Made by a program: the position numbers and the translations under genes. A stretch of 64,000 bases of DNA from Anabaena azotica FACHB-119 (GTDB taxonomy: Bacteria; Cyanobacteriota; Cyanobacteriia; Cyanobacteriales; Nostocaceae). Under the pieces are notes generated by a model. The model was not told where the DNA came from and made no database searches. It saw nothing but the letters and a program-made list of their open reading frames with translations. Shown here in pieces: positions 8,901-16,419 of the stretch (positions are counted from its first letter, which is position 1; each line of letters opens with the position of its first letter). The stretch covers positions 1 to 64,000 of the forward strand of contig NZ_JACJSG010000022.1 in assembly GCF_014697625.1 (NCBI RefSeq). The letters are read 5' to 3'.

Positions 8901-9292
8901 ATTTTTTCGTTTCCACCAACTAATTCCCCTCACGGGGACTGAAACGAAGCTTTGTAAATTCTGCCGTCGCTTCCCTGCACCAAGTTTCCACCAACTAATT
9001 CCCCTCACGGGGACTGAAACATTCAATATCTACATATTCACCATATTCTCTAACTAGTTTCCATCAACCAATTCCCCTCACGGGGGCTGAAACACCGCAT
9101 TGCAGCAACCATTACCTTTTCCTCTAAGGTTTCCATTAACCAATTCCCCTCATGGGGACTGAAACATAGTCATCATCATCGTGTTTCCATCAACCAATTC
9201 CCCTCACGGGGACTGAAACTCTGGGTCAATTGTTGTAGCGTTTGGATACACATCTATTTCCATCAACCAATTCCCCTCGCGGGGACTGAAAA
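5976..9292 (+). CRISPR. CRISPR array, 46 repeats of 37 bp, 45 spacers
   Basis: I count 46 repeat units. The consensus begins GTTTCCATCAACTAATTC, has the stem TCCCC/GGGGA with a TCAC loop and ends ACTGAAAC. Spacers are 33-42 nt (36 most common), except spacer 44 (9166-9182), only 17 nt. Repeats 1-34 are almost invariant. Repeats 35-42 (8472-9020) share T8 to C, with extra changes in 36 (ggaCcg) and 40 (tcaAgg). Repeats 43-46 (9057-9292) share T13 to C; the last one has lost its first G and final C. Degeneration on the right puts the leader on the left and transcription on the + strand. Repeats with this length and GAAAC end are seen with type I-D and III-B systems in Nostocales (family knowledge); no cas gene is in this window, so processing enzymes must act from elsewhere. 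Confidence 0.99.
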
Positions 9293-9452
9293 GTTTGAGG
9301 AATTAGTTGATTTTATATCCTGCACCTTCTCAATAAGCAGATGGCGATGCACTCCCCACCCTACGAAATAATCGGTTTTCCAAGCTGTTATTTTGTCAAT
9401 AAGAGTGATGGTTGTGACACCAAAGGCGTTGAGTATTGGGGAGTCGGAAATT

Positions 9453-10223
9453 TTAACTTAACTGATTACGAAATTTATTAATACTAATAGTTAATAAAAC
9501 AACAGCAAAGGCGACTAAAGCTAAAGCATTCATCCAAAGAACATCTAAACCAACGCCTTTGAGCAAAATACCCCGAACGATCGCAACATAATGGCACAGG
9601 GGATTAAATAGAGATAAGAATTGAAACAAAGGAGGCATAGATTCAATTGGTGCGATCGCTCCAGAAGTTTGTACCATTGGTAAATTGATAAAGAAAGATG
9701 TTAAAACTACCTGTTGTTGGGAACTGCTGACAGTTGCTAGCATAATTCCCAAGCTAATACCCACAAATAAATACATACTAGATAAAGCAAAAAATAGCAG
9801 AAAACTACCTCGAAATGGGATGTTAAATACTACTGTTGCTAATATAATAGCCAAGAAAACATCTCCTATCAATAAAAATGCTAAGGGGACAATTTTTGAT
9901 AGTAATATTTGCCAGTTAGCAGCCGGAGTCATTAATAATTGTTCTAAAGTACCTGTATCTTTTTCTCGCACAACAGTAACTGCTGATACTAATGTGCCAA
10001 TTAATGTTAAAACTAAACCCATCACTCCGGGGACAAAAAACCAACTACTTATTAACCCAGGATTGTAAAGAAATACAACCTCCGGTGAAACAGGAAGATT
10101 TACTTTACCTTGAGCTAATTGCAGATTATACTGTTGAATAATCTGGTTCATGTAATTTCCGGCAATTCCGGCTGTGTTAGCATTCACAGCATCGATAAAT
10201 ACTTGAATTTCTGCTGAGTTTTT
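9453..10223 (-). pseudogene. ABC-2 type transporter permease, N-terminally truncated
   Basis: The frame encodes the C-terminal two thirds of a YhhJ/YbhR-type ABC-2 exporter permease: 'WFFVPGVMGLVLTLIGTLVSAVTVVREKDTGTLEQLLMTP' type core, five remaining membrane helices, and an ending typical of the family. Homologues are about 370 residues. Here the first in-frame start is GTG at 10187 (244 residues), but family-like sequence (SAEIQVFIDAVNANTAG) continues upstream of it to about 10223 before turning into antisense of the neighbouring tetR fragment. The N-terminal helix and much of the periplasmic loop are therefore missing. The partner ATPase and HlyD genes are also absent. Most likely a relic left by a deletion. 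Confidence 0.8.
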
Positions 10224-10232
10224 TGAAGGGTA

Positions 10233-10769
10233 TTTTTGCAGGAAGGTTATGCTAGAACAAGTATGGATCGTGTGAGTGCAGAAGCTGGAGTATCAAAGCA
10301 AACGATATACAGCCACTTTCGGGATAAAGAAGGTTTATTTAAAGCGTTGATAGAAAGGTTGACAATTGCTTGTTTTGAGAGTGTTTTCAATCTGGAAAAT
10401 TTGCCAGGTGAACCAGCGATTTTGTTGCGTCAAGTTGGCGAATTTTACTTAACGAAAGTGGCAGAAAATCCCGATTATGTAGGGCTGTTGCGCTTAATTA
10501 TCACTGAATCACAAAGTTTTCCTGAACTAGCTAAACTTTATACACAAACCGTTGTGCAGCGTGGTCGGCAAATACTGGTTAAGTATTTTGAATGCCATCC
10601 AGAATTGAGCATAGCCGATCCAGAAGCAATGGCTCATATATTTTTTGGTTCCCTGAATTCCTACGTAATTGTACAAGAAATTTTGTATGGAAACGAAGTT
10701 ATGTTTCTATCACGCGATCGCTTGTTAAACACTTTAATCAACGTAGTCATGAGTCAGTCTCTTGCTTAA
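10233..10769 (+). pseudogene. TetR family regulator, truncated at the N-terminus
   Basis: The frame encodes 'FLQEGYARTSMDRVSAEAGVSKQTIYSHF', the second half of a TetR DNA-binding domain with an intact helix-turn-helix (AGVSKQTIYSHF), then a C-terminal ligand-binding domain of the AcrR/TetR_C type. The first helix of the domain (usually 15-20 more residues beginning 'ILDAA...VF') is missing because an in-frame TGA lies at 10224-10226. Only TTG (10236) or the internal ATG at 10263 could start translation. It is head-to-head with the equally truncated permease, so the two are edges of one deletion. Residual DNA binding is unlikely. Confidence 0.75.
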
Positions 10770-10772
10770 AAC

Positions 10773-10872
10773 AGATGAGGGAGTGGGGGGAGATGAGGGA
10801 GATGAGGGAGATGAGGGAGATGAGGGAGATGAGGGAGATGGGGGAGATGAGGGAGATGAGGGAGATGAGGGG
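10773..10872 (+). repeat. Minisatellite of GATGAGGGA units
   Basis: About ten copies of a purine-only 9-mer (GATGAGGGA, with GATGGGGGA and GAGTGGGGG variants). Related tracts occur at 13437-13461, 13876-14026 and, inverted, at 21157-21206. Confidence 0.9.
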
Positions 10873-10874
10873 AA

Positions 10875-10931
10875 AACTATTGACTATTGACTATTGACTA
10901 TTGACTATTGACTATTGACTATTGACTATTG
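10875..10931 (+). repeat. STRR heptamer tract (CTATTGA)n
   Basis: Eight head-to-tail copies of the heptamer CTATTGA. The tract overlaps the 3' end of the histidine kinase gene on the other strand and supplies its stop codon (TAG, 10912-10914) and last codons. Confidence 0.95.
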
Positions 10932-12765
10932 GCAAAGTAAACCAAAATGTTGCTCCTTTGTTTAAATCACTCTGGACACCGATTTCACCACCGTGAGCGG
11001 TGATAATTTGCTTACATAGATATAAACCCAGCCCTAAACTTAATGAATTGCGAATACTACCACCTTGGAAGTAAAGGTCGAATAAGCGATCGCCTTGTTG
11101 TTGACTAATTCCGATACCATTATCTTCAACGGTGCAGTAAATCATATCCTCTTGGGGGACAGCGTTGATAGTTATATGTAAACCTGGGGCGTTATGTTTA
11201 ATAGCATTGACAATTAAGTTAGAAAATACACGCCATAGTTGCGTAGAATCAGCATTGACTAACGGTAAATCTGCTGTGACAAAATTTATCAGCGTGACTT
11301 GATTATCTACCAACATTGGTTGCAAATCAGCGATCGCCGCTTCCACAATTCCCCGTAACTGTACAGGCTGACATTGTAAACGCAAACCTTGCACTTCCCC
11401 AATATGGGCTTCTAGTAAAGAGTTAATCAGATTTAACTGGCGATCGCTACTTTGAAGCATCATTTCTAGAATAAAGCGAGGAACAGGGATTGGGGACTGG
11501 GAACTGGGGACTGAGGCCATCTTCTCCCCATCTCCCCCCACTCCCCTACTCCCCACCCCATTCAATAAATTCCTCAACACCATCACAGTCCCCAACACAG
11601 GGTTGCGTAAATCGTGGGACACGGCGTGGAAAAATATCCTTAGTGCTTCCTGGGCTTGTTTGCGTTGGGTGATATCTTCAACTAAACCTTCGTAGTAAAG
11701 CACTTTGCCTTGTTCGTCACAGACAGCGTAGGCTTTCTCAGAAATCCAAACAACGCTACCATCTTGACGATAAATCTGTGACTCAAATTCCGGTACTAGT
11801 CCAGACTCTTCCATCAAGCGGACAAACTCGGCTCGGCGCTTAGGGTCAACATATAATTTATGTTCAATATCTGTAAAAGCTGTCACTTCTTCGGGAGAAG
11901 CGTAACCATATATCCGTGCTAATGCGGGGTTAGCTGTAATGTAACGTCCATCGGGGCTACTTTGGAAGATACCTTCAATGGCATTTTCAAAGATGCTACG
12001 GTATTTAGCTTCGGCTAGCCTTAACTTATCATTAGATGATTCTAGTTCTTTGCGAGCGTAAAACTCTGAGCGTTGCAGGCGATCGTATAGGTAAACACCA
12101 AGGTCACATATAATACAAAACCAAAAGATGTAAAGAATAAATGTGACATTGTATATTTCTGGATTTTGAGGTATTGGGGTACTAAGCCTGAGAGCTGTGT
12201 TTACACCAAAATAGTAAGCTAAAATTCCTAGCTGGCATATTAAATGAAGACTCCAGCGCATAGGCATTAATGTAGCTTGGCTCAAAAATAGTAACGACCA
12301 GCCTGCGGTATCGGGTAGGGCAAAACCTTTGAGAGTGGCAAATAATTGTACTGCTAAACTCAGCGACCAAGATGAGCCTAAAAATATTACACCTGGATGA
12401 CGATGACCAAATCTTGTTTGATGCAATGCAATACAAACTAGCAGGCTCAACAACATTGCCGCATTGATCACCAGCCCTTGAGTTCTGATTACCTGGGGTA
12501 GTATCTTCGGTTCTTGCAGAGAGAAAAACAGGTGGTAGATATCTTTGAATGTAAATGACAGTAGACAGCCTAGCACTAGCCATAGCCATAGATGTAACCT
12601 CTGCCATAAAAAACGTTGCCTAATTACCCACCACTCCTGTTGTTGAGAGCGATTTTGGGAACCGACATTAAATTCATCTATACTCGGTGCAGAAATCACT
12701 TCTCTCCACCGCGTTTGCAACTTTCTTAATAAGGTAGCCATTAGAGTTTTACAAACCTCACCCAT
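10912..12765 (-). CDS. Membrane PAS-domain sensor histidine kinase
   Basis: A 617-residue sensor kinase. Residues about 50-225 hold six or so hydrophobic helices, then a short coiled coil, a PAS domain (about 255-375, starting 'AEAKYRSIFENAIEGIFQSSPDG') with a PAC ending 'EDITQRKQAQEAL', a phosphoacceptor H-box FFHAVSHDLRNPVLG (about 380-394), and an ATPase with N-box NLIVNAIKHN, G1 VEDNGIGIS and G2 LGLGLYLCKQI. It is likely inserted in the plasma membrane and phosphorylates an unlinked response regulator, since none is nearby. Between the H-box helix and helix 2 is a low-complexity insert (about residues 407-430) made from STRR and minisatellite DNA at 11484-11562. The final residues VNSQ and the stop come from the flanking heptamer tract. 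Start ATG 12765; an ATG at 12741 is an alternative. Confidence 0.88.
   Translation of the reverse strand: MGEVCKTLMATLLRKLQTRWREVISAPSIDEFNVGSQNRSQQQEWWVIRQRFLWQRLHLWLWLVLGCLLSFTFKDIYHLFFSLQEPKILPQVIRTQGLVINAAMLLSLLVCIALHQTRFGHRHPGVIFLGSSWSLSLAVQLFATLKGFALPDTAGWSLLFLSQATLMPMRWSLHLICQLGILAYYFGVNTALRLSTPIPQNPEIYNVTFILYIFWFCIICDLGVYLYDRLQRSEFYARKELESSNDKLRLAEAKYRSIFENAIEGIFQSSPDGRYITANPALARIYGYASPEEVTAFTDIEHKLYVDPKRRAEFVRLMEESGLVPEFESQIYRQDGSVVWISEKAYAVCDEQGKVLYYEGLVEDITQRKQAQEALRIFFHAVSHDLRNPVLGTVMVLRNLLNGVGSRGVGGDGEKMASVPSSQSPIPVPRFILEMMLQSSDRQLNLINSLLEAHIGEVQGLRLQCQPVQLRGIVEAAIADLQPMLVDNQVTLINFVTADLPLVNADSTQLWRVFSNLIVNAIKHNAPGLHITINAVPQEDMIYCTVEDNGIGISQQQGDRLFDLYFQGGSIRNSLSLGLGLYLCKQIITAHGGEIGVQSDLNKGATFWFTLPIVNSQ
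11484..11562 (-). repeat. STRR and minisatellite inserted in a coding region
   Basis: Inside the histidine kinase gene: GGGGACTGGGAACTGGGGAC (STRR1-type heptamers) next to 'catcttctccccatctcccc' and 'cactcccc' minisatellite units. It is in frame and encodes residues such as SVPSSQSPIPVP that do not belong to the HisKA family. Confidence 0.85.
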
Positions 12766-12876
12766 ACCGTTTGTTGCAGATGCTTCCTGTTGCCAAACTG
12801 TAATGATACCAATTGGTAATTAGTAATGCGTAATCCGTAACTCGTAATTAACAAAGTTAGAGCCTAGAGATTAGAT

Positions 12877-12940
12877 CTGACTTTTCACCTCATGTGGAAA
12901 AGCTCGCCGCCAGACCTAACCCCCCAGCCCTGACAGGTGT
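12877..12940 (+). repeat. Truncated MITE, 'CTGACTTTTCAC' family, copy 3
   Basis: Starts with CTGACTTTTCAC, then 'catgtggaaaagc' and 'cagacctaaccccccagccc', matching the left part of the 147-bp elements at 42876-43022 and 52844-52990. The right end is missing. Confidence 0.7.
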
Positions 12941-13471
12941 AGGTTTTTTATTGGTGTTCCAAAAACCTTGGTTTGGGGTGTAAGGGTGTAGGGTGTAGGG
13001 GTGTAGGGGAGCCAGTCGCGTGGGCGGGTTCCCCGACTTGAGCGAACTGGCGTGTGGATGAAACAATGATTTTCTCGTTAGTAGGGGCGGGTTTACCAAG
13101 ATCATCATTAATCATCAAAGGTATTTATCAACCCGCCCCTACAACTCACTGCTATATTAAAAACCTACACTTGTGAGACCCCCCAGCCCCCTAGTAGCCT
13201 ATCCATTACCCGGATCTATCTCAACATTTGTGAGAGTATTCACTCACGTTTTTTCTAACCCTGATTTGTTCGTTGTTGATTCTCAATAAAAACATGGTTT
13301 TAGCGAGAAGACAAGGTGCGAATTTGTCAAGCCCCATGAAAAACTGAGTTGACAAGATGCTTACTAAGCAAGGGTTTTAAGATTGTAAAGAAAGATGTGG
13401 GTAATGAATAGCCCCTAAGAGGAGGGGAATGGGAAGATGGGGGAGATGAGGGAGATGAGGAAAAAAACTGG

Positions 13472-13506
13472 TAACTGATAACTGATAACTGATAACTGAT
13501 AACTGT
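13472..13506 (+). repeat. STRR heptamer tract (CTGATAA)n
   Basis: Four to five copies of the heptamer CTGATAA, preceded by a short purine minisatellite. Confidence 0.85.
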
Positions 13507-13603
13507 CAACCTAGTAATTTTCAATAATTGTGGTTAAATATAACATCAATTATTATGCAAGCTGTTTACCCTATTAATAGGGGTTTGCACAGGAGATATA
13601 AGA

Positions 13604-13876
13604 ATGAGGGTCTGGCTTGTTTGTTTTTTGCTTTTATTTGCTATAGCAGAATTATTTGATTGGTTAAAAGAGTTTTCCTTGCCATTACCTATTTATATAT
13701 TAGGCGGGGCTTTCTTGGCTGTTGCTTCCAATTATGACAAAATTTTTGGCTATTATTTCACCGATACAACTATTGACGCATCACTTGAAGAACCCAAGTT
13801 AGATTTATTCTCCGCATCTTCTAGTTCAATTCCTTTAACTGCTGCTAGTAAGGTTGAAGAGGTTCAGGGAGAGTAG
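13604..13876 (+). CDS. Small membrane protein, conserved-hypothetical type
   Basis: A 90-residue protein with two membrane helices (about residues 3-17 and 28-44: 'LPIYILGGAFLAVASNY') and a polar, Ser/Ala-rich tail. AGGAG lies eight bases before the ATG, and the codon use fits the neighbours, so it is probably a real gene. I do not recognise a family or a function. The stop is followed within bases by a purine minisatellite. Confidence 0.65.
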   Translation: MRVWLVCFLLLFAIAELFDWLKEFSLPLPIYILGGAFLAVASNYDKIFGYYFTDTTIDASLEEPKLDLFSASSSSIPLTAASKVEEVQGE

Positions 13877-14026
13877 AGAGTGAGGGGAGATGAGGGAGTG
13901 GGGGGAGATGAGGGAGTGGGGGGAGATGAGGGAGATGAGGGAGTGGGGGAAGATGGGGGAGATGAGGGAGTGGGGGGAGATGAGGGAGAGGGGGGAGATG
14001 AGGGAGATGAGGGAGTGGGGAAAAAC
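13877..14026 (+). repeat. Minisatellite, GATGAGGGA/GAGTGGGGG units
   Basis: About sixteen 8-9-mer purine units (GATGAGGGA, GAGTGGGGG, GATGGGGGA). All-purine on this strand, so triplex or slipped structures are possible. Confidence 0.9.
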
Positions 14027-14027
14027 T

Positions 14028-14100
14028 AATGACTATGGACTATGGACTGTTGACTATGGACTGTTGACTATGGACTAATGACTAATGACTAATGACTAAT
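14028..14100 (+). repeat. STRR heptamer tract (ATGACTA, TTGACTATGGACT)
   Basis: Mixed heptamers ('tatggac', 'tgttgac', 'taatgac'). The last unit gives the start codon of the CHASE2 kinase at 14092. Confidence 0.9.
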
Positions 14101-16380
14101 GGAATATTAAACAAACTGCAAGCTGCGTTCATTAAGGACAAGAGTTATCGTGACACTGGTTTTAATCAGCACTGGTGGCAGATAATTGTGGCTACTAGTT
14201 TGGGTGTCACGGCTTTGGTGTGGGGGGTGAGAGAACTTAAGTGGTTGCAGGCTTGGGAGTTAAAGGCTTATGACCAAATGATGCGATCAGCTACGCTGGG
14301 CGGAACGCCATCGCCATTCACAAAGCGAGGCTCATCGCATCCAGCAGAATCACCCGATCCACGGTTATTAGTAGTCACAATTACTGAAGAGGATTTAGCA
14401 AAACAGGGTGGAAATTTATCAGATAATACCATCAATCAAGTTTTAATCAAATTAAAATCCTATCAAGCGCGTGTTATTGCGCTGAATATTTATCGACCAG
14501 AGCAGAAAAATTTAGCATCGGGAATAAAAAATCCCTACAACATTATTGTGGCTTGCTTATCTAGCAGTATGGGTAGGTCAGAAATACCTCCACCGCCAAA
14601 TTTTCCTGAAGCGAACATCGGCTATAACGATTTAGTTTCGGATGTGGAAGAAGACCAAATTGTTCGCCGTGCTTTACTATTTTCTCAACCTAATGATAGT
14701 AAATGTCATACACAATTCTCATTTGCGGCTTTAGCTGCGATCGCCTATTTAGAACAAATGGGTATTCATCCAGATTTCGCCAAAGATAAGTTTTATCTTG
14801 GTAAAAAAGCCTTTCCCATTCTCACATCTGATTCTGGTAGCTATCAAGGTGTGGACGCAAACGGTTATCAAATATTACTCAATTACCGCCATCCCGATCA
14901 TTTAGCAACAACAGTTACCCTGACACAAGTTCTCAACAATCAAGTTAATCCTAACTTGGTCAAAGACCGTTTGGTAATTATTGGTACAACTGCTACTAGT
15001 ATTCATCCCGGCTTATACACACCCTACAGTCCAGCATCAGAACAACCAACTAGAACACCTGCTGTTTTCATCCACGCACAAATAGCTAGTCAGCTACTCA
15101 GTACAGTTTTAGATGGACGACCCCTAATTTGGTACTGGCCTAACTCGGTTGAGTTAGTTTGGCTTTGGGGTTGGTCATTGGTAGGTGGTGTTTTGGGATG
15201 GCGAGTAAGACATCCTTTGCTATTGATTGTAGTTGGGGGTACGGTCTTAGTTGGTTTATGGTTAATTTGTGCTGGTTTTTTCTTACAAGCTGGATGGATA
15301 CCTTTGATTCCCCCAGCTTTAAGTTTAATTCTTAGTGGTGCGACTGTGATGACTTACACAACTTATCGCACTCAGCAACAAACTCAGGTAATTATGTTGC
15401 AAGTTGAGAAACAACAGGAGGTAATTGAACAGTTAAATATCCTCTTGCAAGAAACTACGGGAACAAGAGATACTACAGCAATTTATGACCAACATTCTCA
15501 CAATAATTCTGCTATAACTACGGCAGAAAAACGTACTGGTGATTTGTTATTGGGTGGTCGTTATTATATCTCCAGTGTGTTGGGTGCGGGGGGATTTGGG
15601 CAAACTTATTTAGCACAGGATACTCACAGACCTGGAAGTCCTACTTGTGTGGTAAAAAAATTAATGCCTGCACGCCGGGATACAAGGTTTTTGCAAGTGG
15701 CGCGGCGGTTGTTTACTACAGAAGCGGAAATTTTAGAGTCTTTGGGTAAACATCGGCAAATTCCCGCACTGCTGGCTTATTTTGAAGTTGAGGAAGAGTT
15801 TTATTTAATAGAAGAATACATTGCCGGACATACTTTAAATGAGGAATTACCACCTGTAACAGGTTTACAGAGTGAAGGTTTTGTGGTAGAAATGCTAAAA
15901 GGGGTTTTAGAAGTTTTAGCATTTGTACACGAACATCGAGTGATTCATCGCGATGTCAAGCCTACTAATATTATTAGGTCGGCGGAAGATAATCGGCTAG
16001 TATTAATTGATTTTGGTGCAGTCAAGTTGATGCAGCCGCCAAGTGATGAGAAAACAGAATTGGCGACAGTGGCTATCGGGACGCGAGGCTATGCACCACC
16101 AGAACAATTTGCTGGACATCCCCGCTTGGCTAGTGATATTTATGCTGTGGGGATGATGGGTATTCAAGCACTGACAGGGATACTACCACAAGAACTGACA
16201 CCAGACCCGGAAACGGGAAATGTGATATGGCGCAGCAACGCTAGAGTTAGCGAAGAATTGGCTGTGATTTTGGATAAGATGGTGCGGTATCATTTTAGCG
16301 ATCGCTATCAATCAGCGACGGCTGTCTTACAAGATTTGCATCGGATATCTAACTTGATACAGACATCATCTATTTCCTAG
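14092..16380 (+). CDS. CHASE2 domain Ser/Thr protein kinase
   Basis: A 762-residue receptor-like kinase. It has an N-terminal membrane anchor (about residues 29-45), an extracytoplasmic CHASE2 sensor (about 50-340), three membrane helices (about 345-430), a short coiled coil, and a Hanks-type kinase (about 490-755) with the glycine loop GAGGFGQTY, lysine in CVVKKL, HRDVKPTN catalytic loop, DFGAVK and the TRGYAPPEQ activation-segment end. All catalytic residues are present. It probably senses an envelope or periplasmic signal. The start lies in an STRR tract where ATG recurs every seven bases; I take the last one, which reads straight into the protein. An in-frame insert at 14281-14340 interrupts the early CHASE2 domain. 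Confidence 0.9.
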   Translation: MTNGILNKLQAAFIKDKSYRDTGFNQHWWQIIVATSLGVTALVWGVRELKWLQAWELKAYDQMMRSATLGGTPSPFTKRGSSHPAESPDPRLLVVTITEEDLAKQGGNLSDNTINQVLIKLKSYQARVIALNIYRPEQKNLASGIKNPYNIIVACLSSSMGRSEIPPPPNFPEANIGYNDLVSDVEEDQIVRRALLFSQPNDSKCHTQFSFAALAAIAYLEQMGIHPDFAKDKFYLGKKAFPILTSDSGSYQGVDANGYQILLNYRHPDHLATTVTLTQVLNNQVNPNLVKDRLVIIGTTATSIHPGLYTPYSPASEQPTRTPAVFIHAQIASQLLSTVLDGRPLIWYWPNSVELVWLWGWSLVGGVLGWRVRHPLLLIVVGGTVLVGLWLICAGFFLQAGWIPLIPPALSLILSGATVMTYTTYRTQQQTQVIMLQVEKQQEVIEQLNILLQETTGTRDTTAIYDQHSHNNSAITTAEKRTGDLLLGGRYYISSVLGAGGFGQTYLAQDTHRPGSPTCVVKKLMPARRDTRFLQVARRLFTTEAEILESLGKHRQIPALLAYFEVEEEFYLIEEYIAGHTLNEELPPVTGLQSEGFVVEMLKGVLEVLAFVHEHRVIHRDVKPTNIIRSAEDNRLVLIDFGAVKLMQPPSDEKTELATVAIGTRGYAPPEQFAGHPRLASDIYAVGMMGIQALTGILPQELTPDPETGNVIWRSNARVSEELAVILDKMVRYHFSDRYQSATAVLQDLHRISNLIQTSSIS
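14281..14340 (+). repeat. Small dispersed-repeat-like insert in the CHASE2 kinase gene
   Basis: The 60-bp segment is bounded by ATGCGAT and its complement ATCGCAT, is GC-richer than its surroundings and contains 'ctacgctgggcggaacgcc'. It encodes a Ser/Pro/Gly-rich stretch (about residues 64-83) without the look of a folded domain. Confidence 0.5.
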
Positions 16381-16419
16381 AGTGTAAACTAGTCTAGGCA
16401 ATATTAGTTTGATTTTAGC

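Larger units (their letters stand above)
12766..13603. other. Repeat-rich intergenic region
   Basis: 838 bp without a convincing gene. It contains a truncated MITE (12877-12940), a GTGTAGGG-type tandem at 12977-13010, a hairpin element with 'gccagtcgcg' and 'gcgaactggc' arms at 13013-13053, a minisatellite fragment at 13437-13461 and CTGATAA heptamers at 13472-13506. Short frames here are built from those repeats. Confidence 0.6.

Noticed and set aside
10592..10897. Open frame ending in Met-Arg-Glu repeats
   Set aside because: It overlaps the TetR remnant in another frame and reads through the GATGAGGGA minisatellite, which codes for repetitive Met-Arg-Glu by chance.
12890..13108. Minus-strand frame near the truncated MITE
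   Set aside because: It is composed of MITE and dispersed repeat DNA; no family character.
13890..14078. Open frame coding for Met-Arg-Glu-Trp-Gly repeats
   Set aside because: It is only a translation of the purine minisatellite.
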